Shown piece by piece: positions 22,701 through 27,632 of a stretch of 29,875 nt of DNA. Origin of the DNA: Rhizaria sp. SCN 62-66 (taxonomy: Eukaryota > Rhizaria, unplaced); the NCBI GenBank assembly GCA_001724265.1, contig MEDY01000395.1, positions 1 through 29,875 on the forward strand, in the 5' to 3' direction. Position 1 is the stretch's first letter, and each line of letters starts with the position of its first letter. The notes beneath the pieces are model-generated. The model was not told the DNA's origin. It saw only the letters and a list, made by a program, of their open reading frames with translations, and did not search any database. Position numbers and translations under genes: made by a program.

Positions 22701-25456
22701 CTGAGCCCGCGCAGAGCTACTGCCTCGCCTGCCCACTCGGCAAGCACAGCGCGGGCGACGGCATTAACTGCAACGAATGTGCCGTCGGCCGGTTCTCGAA
22801 CCGCATCGGCGTCAGCGCGTGCGAGGCCTGCCCCTCTGGCGCTTACCAGAGCGAAACGGGTCAGGCATCGTGTCTGCTCTGTTCGCCCGGCACCTACACC
22901 AACGTCTCCGAGGCCGTGGGCTGCACCAATTGCCCCATCGGCAAGGCGCAGCCCTACGCCGGCGGTGTGGGCTGCCTGTCGTGCGACGAAGGCACCTACA
23001 GCCCCAACGTCGGCCAGTCGCGCTGCCGCGCGTGCGAGCCTGGCACGTACAACACGCTGATTCAGGGTACGGCTTGCTTTGGCTGCGACGTCGGCAAGTA
23101 TCAGACGGTGCAGGGTCAGACAACGTGCCATAACTGCCCTGCGGGTTCCTTTTCCTCCGCCAACGCCGTCGAGTGCTCAAAATGCGAAAACGGCATGGCG
23201 AACGAGCTTGAGGGACAGGGTAGCTGCGTGCTATGTGATCCGCTTGTGTCAACGCCCAACAAGGAAGCGACTGGCTGCGACTGTAACGTAGGCTATTATC
23301 TCCCCGACTACACGTCCTACACGAATCTGGGGCTCACTCGCTTCGTTTCCGGCACTAACAACTTTATTTGCTACCCCTGTCCCACTGGCGCAGACTGCAC
23401 GCAGGTCGGCAACAAGTGGTCCGAGCTCAAGACGCTCGCGGGCTGGTGGCGCGCAACGAACGAGTCGTCCGAGTTCTACCGCTGCGCCGTCGCCGACTAC
23501 TGCCCCGGTGGCGTCGCGATGGCAACAGTGTTCGACGAAACCAGTGGCTCCAAGTGCTCTGACGGCCGTCAAGGCATCATGTGCAGCGACTGTGCGCCTG
23601 GACTCAAGACGGGTATTGGCGGTAGCTGCGAGGCGTGCCCCGACGACGCCGGCTCGTACGTTATCATGATCATCGTGCTCGTGCTCGTTGTCGCCCTGAT
23701 CCTGGTGTCGGTGTGGATTCTGTGGAAGGCCGGTGAGGACACTCTGAAGGCAGCGCAGCGCGCGCCGCGGCAAGAGGACGACATGTCCGACGACGAAGAC
23801 GACTATGACATGTACGCCAACGCGTCCGAGGCTGAGCGTGCCAAGCGCACGCGCGACGCCGCTGCCAGTGCTAATAACGACAATGATGAGATGGTGAGTG
23901 ACGAGCTGCACGGCGAGCGCGAAGCGGTAGAACTGGAGACGCTGAACCCATACTCACCCGAACACGTGCACCGCATGTTGCCGGGCCCGCCGCCGCCGCC
24001 GCCCAACTTTACGTACAAGCTCAAGATCTTCCTGTCTTTCATCCAGATTGCTACACACATCGGCACTGGACTGGAGATTCAGTGGCCCAGTACATTTAAA
24101 GAGTTCATCCTCTTCTTCGATTTCCTGAACTTTGACTACATCTTCAGCTCGATCACGTCTGCTGAGTGCTACGACGCCGTGGACTACTACTTCTCGTACG
24201 TTGTCTTTGTGTGTCTGCCGGCGGTGATTATTGTGGCCGTGATGGTGCTGTGGATCCTGCCGCGCCACTTCAACCTCTTCTGCTTCCGTCACCAGGACGT
24301 GTTCCAACGCATGCGCAGCAAGATGCGTTCGTGGCTCATTATCCTGTACGCGCTCTTCCTCCTGTACCCTGTTGTTTCGAGTACCATTCTCAACCACTAC
24401 GTGTGCAAGACGATTCACGACTCGCACAACACGTACTCGTACTTGCTGATCGACCTAGCTGTGCCGTGCAAGACTGACACGTGGTGGTTGTTTGCCTACG
24501 TCGGCGTGCTGCTTGTCATCATCTACCCCGTCGGTATCCCGGCCTTCTTTTTCTTCCTGCTCTACTCGCACCGCACCCGTCTGCACTTGGGCCAGGTTCA
24601 GGCCAAGTTTGGCTTTCTCTACGCAGGCTACCGTGATGGAACTTGGTGGTGGGAGCTTTTGGACACGTTCCACAAGCTTATTCAAACCTCGATCCTCGCC
24701 TTCTTCCCGCTCCTGGTGCAGCTCCCCGTCGGCATGGGCGTCGCGATCTTGTACCTCATGGCCATCCTGCTCTTCAACCCGTACCTGCGCAAGGAAGACG
24801 ACGCGCTTGCGATGCTGTGCCAAAACTTGATCTTCCTGCTCATGCTTGCTGGCTACTTCTTCCAGATCGAAGGCAGTGTCAAGCTGTCGACATCCGAGGA
24901 CGTCGGCATGACCCTGTCTCTGCTTGTCGCTGCAGGTATCTTCCTGGCCGCGTTCGTGTACTACATTGGCCGCGCGTTGTGGCAAGTTGCGCTTGAGCTA
25001 CGCCAGAAGTTCTGCCCTAAGAAGGCCACCCCCAAGGACTTGGCGCAGCTTATGCCCGATCCCACGGACGCGGACACGCACGGACACGCCCCGATTGTGG
25101 CCGAGGAGGACATCACTTCCGGCAGCGAAAACGACAGCGACGACGACGAGTCCAGCTTCGGCGATAGACCGCACGGCGACGCTGCGGGGCACCACAGCAA
25201 CAGCGGCAGCGAGAGAGGCAGTCACGGTGATGGCTCGAGTGCCGCTCCAAGCAGCGACAGCGATAGCAGCGGCGGTGGAGACACAGACGCCAACGTTGAT
25301 GCTCCCCGCTCGCCACAGATGCGCACTCACGCGCCACAAACAGTCACGTTTGGCGGAACAGATGAGCGATCTGTGGCCTACGGGGATGAGTCCGACTCGG
25401 ATCTTTGTGACGTACAAACACCACAAGACGCGAGTTATGAGTTGGCAAGTAATTAA
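10742..25456 (+). CDS. Giant surface protein: SMB-like, ~27 TIG repeats, 87 CxxC units, multi-pass membrane end
   Basis: A single 14.7-kb exon encodes 4,904 residues. The first ATG at 10742 is chosen because it opens a clear signal peptide (LGLAFAALALLLGLFVPG) and no earlier ATG exists in frame. Order: a Cys-containing N-terminus; a somatomedin-B-like core (122 to 152); about 27 TIG/IPT repeats (155 to 2675); 87 CxxC units of GCC2/GCC3 (ephrin-receptor-like) type (2678 to about 4165); and a membrane-proximal Cys module with GWWR and CSDCAPG (about 4179 to 4306). TM1 spans about 4307 to 4329. A cytoplasmic acidic loop with a Pro run follows, then weakly hydrophobic segments near 4426 and 4452. 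Clear TM segments lie near 4484, 4531, 4581, 4646, 4664, 4690 and 4723. The acidic Ser-rich tail spans about 4752 to 4904. FGFLYAGYRDGTWWWELL resembles a motif I recall from multi-pass GCC2/GCC3 proteins of algae and stramenopiles. A role in adhesion or sensing is inference. Confidence 0.9.
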   Translation: MPSVRPGLGLAFAALALLLGLFVPGPLHTTAIVVNGTDYSNFPSYSDGFWFGDWEVASAHEAYEIPGHNCANVLNYPFYGDDETYIYSRLCDVGGCRYYMPYGMPLELANAIGCRDDGGTYCGERRPGPVQCFCDDACCSQNDCCWNNVLLCKSPIISSAQPARAATGPAGTTVVTLSGEGFSCRGSTTDPPAAARVTMHNMRGLPRPADEISPNAVSVPTTNVLNSNQLQVEFLLPEGYGPDWYFFLVNCYELRSPASANLFSYTPPQLNAISPSSGATRGGVAVGAMTTIKGTSFGSASVHSTGVTVARFYCTTNSGGTKTVATTVTSGSSVTGHTDYVFHHPAGEGVCSVSLEISALSVSVSRVYFSYRAPQLKSVTPSTALLPGTRLTIVGTDFGVSGTNTITVNGVECVFVSQTTTGTGNLDDRIICTAPNGSRANQPVMLMTGSQYSNVLLASYAAPIITSVSPVVGVTAGNTAFTINGSGFYTEGILLMGGTTYSSIANASMFTSWAPTRIILRTPPGQGKNVAIYLLVGDQLSDVNTAFSYTAPTIASMNPVSGNAAARVGSNVVITGNNFGLSPAATINGLECVLQSSTHTTLSCTIPSGYGTAKPVVVTVGGQASAAFSWSYAPPLLQSRTPTTGATEGGYALTLVGLNFGDTGSVFLSTSTTATSGINCISSVWNVTTIICALSAGSGKNLYFYISSGGYVTRQTLTFSYSAPTLTSVTPTAGPTGGGTQLVLVGTNFGTGTVAQSTGVTITYSAKAGGSTCTLQSRDHSLIICTTNAGYGTVHTLVVTIDTQAATHVSGTKTFSYDLPVITTITNRAAPTSASPETLMTIIGTSFGATNGTVRLGSVPYLCPATEWSHSRIVCRISPGAGGDLPVTVVMGYNSSVTVTTPTYTMSYNSPSIVAVTPNPVVSAGTIPITVQGSNFGPYDGGTTVAINGNNCAVTSQTHSQIVCTSPPGWGTGLSLIVNARNQASNSYAFSYSSPVITSITPSGLTPLGGVDVTVVGTSFGPGTPAPFVSFGSADCVVKSRTHTQIVCTLPPGAGTVAVQVTVDVLVSNYFNYNYATPTILSAGAACHPTRGGSTLSLTGAYFGSEAPTVRISNRECVVTSYNAVTQASLECTTPATEGKNQTILVSTGGKTASATIFNVCAPAITSITTSNGLHPTTSHVITVIGNYFSDSGIVQMNGYVCTSPTRSVASDAAKDQIVCTVVAGAGRNLPTIVTVAGQASAAALYHYDAPVLQTASIYASDTAGGALVTLTGINFGPAGTGAVTLGGRLCTLASNGWSHSEVRCYVPAGQGLGLNYTLTRVSESSTITSQLFNYSPPTLTGVSPSSIVTAGAVPITLTGTNFGVLGGATVYVQDQSPSDNTNRSCVVTFQTHTQIVCNAPQGFRALVSVSLDVSTQLAALSNSYGYDLPYMYALSPSLYSTGGSSGATDSMTITGVSFGELPGIVRFFFPEGTQDVTGAAITSWTHDRVVVKVPVGSGRDIPVRVISSVDRAHPTQNLTYSYSPASLTSISPISMVTGPESSGSRVLTINGLSFGPTKAESTLFVGELECPVISWSHSQIKCTVPVSQGINLPVALTVSGKEANHIMFSFANPVVTGVTPQNSATTGGVDITVAGTSFGDPDTASSYHDDPVEVTVGGLPCPVVGGTYTHEKIICTLPPGVGTKNGVVVKVGVLVSNSVDYVYAVPSLSSLSPTTADTEGALLTVTAYELGASISLVGVSVGGLVCVIQSNDLLMVDNSDPTRPLQSFTCLLPTGTGKNLALSLSVSDSTVTVLNQFSFNDPHNVTVSPLNWPSNGGVTMLFAGRSMSISPTFRIGSNLCLDVHTAEAHRNFTCTLMPGQGTLLALSMTIGTTTYPLNGTFSYDPPNILSVTPLTGPTAGGTVLTITGVSLGTSGSVTIGGTILGNVVTGGAACAVISGSYSHYGLRCTVPPGMDQGYAVRLQSAERFDIKVPSFEFSYDAPTVSTVSPSNGPAVGHSASAPFLLTITGINFGLATAATAGTSFVTVGGSSCPFTLWTHVRIECELPPGFDQAAVVVSVGTPARTSGTTYQYKLPALTTISPLNGPTTGSAITLTGTNLGAVSLPRTFHASLTGQAAEILIATSGATMTEVTATVGAGVGRNLPFNLFVSYDNAGVARNRTLSTSLLYNYDPPTVTAISSADCDSDVTNTKIVDCPVRAAGITITITGTNFGAPAPHAAPVAHLAAPDCVVASWTHTQIVCTAVGAVGYELDVRVAQSDASVTFAKSVSFKGPKLNGIVSPPGGVLSSTYASQEVQIAVDDAPGVYVGISVTFGPASDPAQFVCAAPSLSAGVITCTVPPGVGMDLVFVARFDIDGSLYQVSQASTGSVTYPAPAFVASSLAMFSTPLDVTDSLIGTVSQGQLLIFDMTNTGVDASLIKIYYFNSDYENECTGVQFYTPTPADPRTIQCATQASQGAPHDGYKFRAVLLNQNSSAPSTFVYAYPEPPVVGKVTTDAANCEESGDGIADCVTAGNFVITIAGSKFPTNGATVRVGQYECPLLSNTQEQILCTLPSGAGRNLAVVVTSGSTFSTARRLVSYASPVLLTITGCTASSATKIIDCSRLTQPVLTITGTNFGPTGATIYMGDHVLSVTHDAATPNSKGTFTLPQGYGLDRALLLMQAGGSSGSGLYVSYEPCPSGTYEQSAIACLPCAAGYFSNIPGTAACSPCNPGTYQLTTGRTICDQCPVGKYSADLARSSNCPDCAPGYTSVAVGQTQCTPCAAGTYRTVSMTACTSCVAGRYANLVSAATSCLSCAAGTFSSARAVTCNSCSQGTYSAAAATVCTACAIGKVQPLTGSSMCNDCVQGTYMPNTGQAVCLLCNDGTWSALGRTVCTNCVRGKYAARAPSSTVGPTVCTNCAEGYYAENEGQPACTECPLGRYTNTTGQSACLLCAEGKYGPTTARTSCQLCGIGTYQDLVGTAACKQCETGKSQHVTGQSVCLPCAQGQYAATPGHQYCDSCAMGRYADDIGSVACAPCASGRFSNAAATAQCTACPSGSYSTRIGEDVLTSCSNCVAGKFAPASGQAACTDCPLGSISAGPGRTACANCQAGTYNDELSMSVCKSCVVGTFSLAGASSCSPCPVGRYTASPGAQACVECAAGRYGATAGLSICSSCQPGRFIGVKGQSACIECPAGRYTSGSQPTVCSLCPVGKFQTSPGQSTCEDCPAGRFTASAGQANCMLCARGEYANTTGSERCRSCERGTVAGSEGLSVCEACDAGRYAPTTRLAACLDCPAGSMNTATGASACSLCTVGKHQTGEGSTMCTDCEVGRYAPALGLHTCIACKAGTFQNSTGTSTCRRCALGTFSAVSGLTACINCDAGRYAPAQEAVTCLACSRGHYQPLQGQSDCLSCPTGQIQPATGMSICSDCLAGTFQAQIGQGSCTLCGAGEYQDAPGTTSCKPCEPETYSVVTNTTAGASVCTACPAGRTQPSPGQASCNLCAPGKFTATTGCEDCPLGHYQDQSGQNSCLPCPTGTYGPDTAMLTCLPCGVGSFTNDTGRTECDKCAAGEYQDVPSSTTCKPCAAGTVTAAVGQAVCGHCPAGRYDANPSGSARTACTSCEAGKFQTDVGTTACLDCGLGYFSANVGQVDCIECPQGKYTSSYGTVECTNCELGRYSDVIGQLMCTDCATGRFAPETGSFSCTNCPAGKIQSTMGQSECVDCENGKFIDVAGRSTCSLCLPGTYAGGVGLTACADCAPGEYTAGYGEETCTSCDAGKFQVNRGRSYCNECSAGRFSPLAHAVSCSACAPGTYTGIEGQSVCVDCEAGKYQFNAGFSACDECPAGSFTAKTRQTRCSPCTSGTYANTTGFTQCTDCNPGRYSMLLGTIGPTTCSECAVGRYQIAYGQGACVECLPGRYTNNTGSLLCPQCDVGSYTADIESQECELCRAGTFSSREGSMICTECGVGYYTAAPGASACLACGAGKYQDVSGGSVCKTCPGGYYQPEPAQSYCLACPLGKHSAGDGINCNECAVGRFSNRIGVSACEACPSGAYQSETGQASCLLCSPGTYTNVSEAVGCTNCPIGKAQPYAGGVGCLSCDEGTYSPNVGQSRCRACEPGTYNTLIQGTACFGCDVGKYQTVQGQTTCHNCPAGSFSSANAVECSKCENGMANELEGQGSCVLCDPLVSTPNKEATGCDCNVGYYLPDYTSYTNLGLTRFVSGTNNFICYPCPTGADCTQVGNKWSELKTLAGWWRATNESSEFYRCAVADYCPGGVAMATVFDETSGSKCSDGRQGIMCSDCAPGLKTGIGGSCEACPDDAGSYVIMIIVLVLVVALILVSVWILWKAGEDTLKAAQRAPRQEDDMSDDEDDYDMYANASEAERAKRTRDAAASANNDNDEMVSDELHGEREAVELETLNPYSPEHVHRMLPGPPPPPPNFTYKLKIFLSFIQIATHIGTGLEIQWPSTFKEFILFFDFLNFDYIFSSITSAECYDAVDYYFSYVVFVCLPAVIIVAVMVLWILPRHFNLFCFRHQDVFQRMRSKMRSWLIILYALFLLYPVVSSTILNHYVCKTIHDSHNTYSYLLIDLAVPCKTDTWWLFAYVGVLLVIIYPVGIPAFFFFLLYSHRTRLHLGQVQAKFGFLYAGYRDGTWWWELLDTFHKLIQTSILAFFPLLVQLPVGMGVAILYLMAILLFNPYLRKEDDALAMLCQNLIFLLMLAGYFFQIEGSVKLSTSEDVGMTLSLLVAAGIFLAAFVYYIGRALWQVALELRQKFCPKKATPKDLAQLMPDPTDADTHGHAPIVAEEDITSGSENDSDDDESSFGDRPHGDAAGHHSNSGSERGSHGDGSSAAPSSDSDSSGGGDTDANVDAPRSPQMRTHAPQTVTFGGTDERSVAYGDESDSDLCDVQTPQDASYELASN
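11105..11197 (+). other. Somatomedin-B-like cysteine core of the giant surface protein
   Basis: Residues 122 to 152 follow C-x9-C-x-C-D-x2-C-x5-C-C-x6-C (C122, C132, C134, C138, C144, C145, C152), with an extra C139. The spacing from C-x-C-D through CC to the last Cys is that of somatomedin B domains, which are small disulfide knots in extracellular proteins. The paralogue repeats it with CCWDN, closer still to the SMB pattern CC-x-D. The assignment rests on cysteine spacing alone. Confidence 0.6.
11204..18766 (+). repeat. Array of about 27 TIG/IPT domain repeats
   Basis: Repeats of roughly 85 to 100 residues begin with patterns such as PTLTSVTPTAGPTGGGTQLV, then ...GTNFG, a Cys pair around an ..SWSH..I.C core, and end ..G.G....V.V......F.Y. 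By hand I count 27 starts. These are immunoglobulin-like folds found in plexins, fibrocystin and many protist surface proteins. Repeats 23, 26 and 27 have an additional Cys pair at their start. Repeats 18, 19, 24 and 25 are the most diverged. Confidence 0.88.
18773..23237 (+). repeat. Array of 87 cysteine-rich units, about 51-nt period
   Basis: Units of about 17 residues follow CxxCxxGxY/F-x(7-9)-x-C. By hand count there are 87 CxxC pairs between residues 2678 and about 4165. A second weak period pairs AGKY/AGRF-type units with GTY/GTF-type units. The pattern is that of GCC2/GCC3 or ephrin-receptor-like domains. Units differ at the DNA level, so the array is old rather than a fresh amplification. 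Confidence 0.9.
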
Positions 25457-25659
25457 GGACAAAAAGATAGGACAGAACAATCATAGCTTGTAACGAGCCG
25501 AAAAACGCATCCTTTTCAATGGGTGTAAGAGAGAGCAAGAAAAAAAGAAGAAGAAAAAAAAGAGAGACATGCAGGAAAGAGATTTTGAAACAGGACAAGA
25601 AATTGATAACGAAGGTTTCTTTCTGTTTCTTTGCGAAATGAGACAGAAATTACGAAAAA

Positions 25660-25665
25660 AATAAA
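25660..25665 (+). terminator. Candidate poly(A) signal AATAAA, giant surface protein gene
   Basis: AATAAA lies 204 nt after the TAA at 25454 to 25456, downstream of a purine-rich 3'UTR. It is a motif match only. Confidence 0.45.
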
Positions 25666-25759
25666 GCATCATACAAACTAAAACAAATGTGTAGGTATAA
25701 AATACTCAAATTCAAGTTATTCACAAAACATCGTGTGAGAGGGATCAGTGAGTTCGTTC

Positions 25760-25788
25760 TCAGCGCGTACGTTTAGTCGCTGCGCTGA
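25760..25788. repeat. Perfect 7-bp inverted repeat with 15-nt loop
   Basis: TCAGCGC (25760 to 25766) and GCGCTGA (25782 to 25788) could form a short GC-rich hairpin in DNA or RNA, about 95 nt after the poly(A)-signal candidate. It may be chance. Confidence 0.4.
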
Positions 25789-27178
25789 TGCGTCCAGGAG
25801 TTTTCACCATCCGTAAGAGCCGAATCTCCACCCATTTTGAACTTTCGTTTTATCCCACTTCGCCACACCCCTGATGTGTGCGCGCGACACATTCACACGC
25901 CCCACAGTCGTCTGTGTTTGTTTGTGTTTGTCACGTGTGCTTATCCGCTTCTTGCTATGTCACTATCTCTGTGTTCGTGTCCTGCATTCCTTCAGCGCGC
26001 ACGCAGATGTACACCGCGTATCGTCGACCCCCGCGCGCTACGTGACGGGCTGTCGCTTGTCAGAGAGAAGTGTCTGCTATGTCTGTGTGTGTTGTTGTTG
26101 TTGTTTTCTTGATCTTATGGTCTGTTTCCTGTGCTACCCGATTAGTGTGTGTTTCTTTTAATATCCTCTTGTCTGTTTTATAGACTCATGTTTATAACGT
26201 TAGCTTGGCTGATGTTGAATACCCTTGTGCTGCTGTACGAGCTGAGCACGTGTTGCTCTTCTCTCCAGTTTGTTCTCACACTGGTACCGAGTCTCATATT
26301 GCCCTCGGTTGCCTTTGCAGTTCAGCGCGCGCTGGTGTTTCCCTCTCTGTCCTTCCTGACGCAATAGCCTGCGTTTATTCGATAGTCTACACTAGTTTCT
26401 CCCTTCCGTCTTTGTATAATTATCTTTTGTTTGTTTCACGCCCGTGCTTCTTCTTTGTTACGGTAGTCCCTTCTTCTGCCTTTCTCCTCAGGCATTGCGG
26501 GTATGTCTTAAGTGTTGTCTTCCCCACCTTAGCACAGTGTGTATGATCTCTGCGCTCTTTCTCTCAGCCTTACAATTATTTCTCTCACACAACTTCTCAC
26601 GCTCTTGGCGCAGGTCCGTCTGCTCTGCGTCGTGTTGTCACGATGTTTTCAATCCTGTGGATGTGACTGGAGTTGTTGCTGATTGCTGTCGCATCTCTCA
26701 CTCAGTGCTATGTGCGCGCGTGCAAGAGCTTTCTTCAAATCTTGCTCGTCGGCTTGGATTCGTGCTGAGCTGTTGCTGTTGCTGCTGCCTTGACATCAAA
26801 ACTACTTTCACATGATTAGTATCATGATGTCAAAGTTTAATACTTGGGTACGGATGAGTGACTCTGACGCATGTCAAATTCGGACACAAATTTCAATACA
26901 ATTCTTTTCTACTTCTCCCTCGATGCTTTTATTTGCGGAACGCAAACCGAGGTATATCCTCGACAATCATGTTCTAAGATGACTCCTTTTGCTGCGGTAA
27001 ACGTTAATCAGGGACAGTCTCATCATATTTGTTGATACATTGAGGGTGATTATTTTATAGCGCATGTGACATCAAATTCAGTTGGTTTTAATGGAAAATA
27101 CAAATCATTCATTGCAGAAACGTGAAGAATAGTGATCGCACCACAAATAGATTTTAAGGGGTGCGACTTGAGTTCCGT

Positions 27179-27214
27179 GCTCACAGTCACTTTGGAGCTC
27201 ACAGTCACTTTCGA
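27179..27214. repeat. Two tandem 18-bp copies (gctcacagtcacttt + 3 nt)
   Basis: Positions 27179 to 27193 and 27197 to 27211 are identical 15-mers, each followed by NGA (gga, cga). This is a small tandem duplication in otherwise unique intergenic DNA, about 420 bp upstream of the second giant gene. Confidence 0.8.
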
Positions 27215-27632
27215 CATCAGGCCTGTCTTCAAACCAAGCACAAAATGCGTTTCTTGTGGGGTGCAAATCCGTTTCCTTGGGTCGTCGTGAATTGGTCGTA
27301 ATTTTTACACTATGATTATTATTCGTTGCTTTCTCCGTCTCTGGGAGTGTTGTCATTCTCTCAAAGGAACCTCGTATTTCCGCATGCCTGCTCTTTGAAA
27401 CGTTCCTCCCCTTCCTGTCTTTTTGACTGTTCTGAAACTTACTTTTGCGCCCTTTCCTGTCCTCGAAAGCTAGTGACTGCGTATTGAATGTGTTTCTCAT
27501 TTCTTCTGACATGCTCCTCGTCCCGCTTCACTTCCTCGCTCGCAGAGTCTTCGTCCTTTTCGATCCCACTCGGTGCGTGCTCTGCTGCCCTCGCTTTCAT
27601 TGACGGCCAAGGTCGTGGCATCCCCTTCACAG

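Larger units (their letters stand above)
25457..27632. other. 2.2-kb intergenic region between the two giant paralogues
   Basis: It contains the 3'UTR of the first giant gene and upstream DNA of the second. A strongly purine-biased stretch (A/G runs) spans about 25525 to 25600. A poly(A)-signal candidate lies at 25660, a short perfect inverted repeat at 25760 to 25788 and an 18-bp tandem duplication at 27179 to 27214. From about 25880 to 26810 the plus strand is T/C-rich. Short ORFs in this stretch (25837 to 26815 plus, 27050 to 27700 minus) show no family features, and several are low-complexity Cys/Leu/Phe strings from TGT and CTT runs. No tRNA-like B box was spotted. Confidence 0.5.

Noticed and set aside
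25837-26815. Overlapping plus ORFs rich in Cys, Leu and Phe
   Set aside because: They come from T/C-rich intergenic DNA, lie in shifting frames, have no domain, and their composition differs from the coding DNA here.
27105-27512. 135-codon minus ORF
   Set aside because: It is AT-rich with no family features and lies in the upstream region of the second giant gene. Its codon use is unlike the neighbouring genes.
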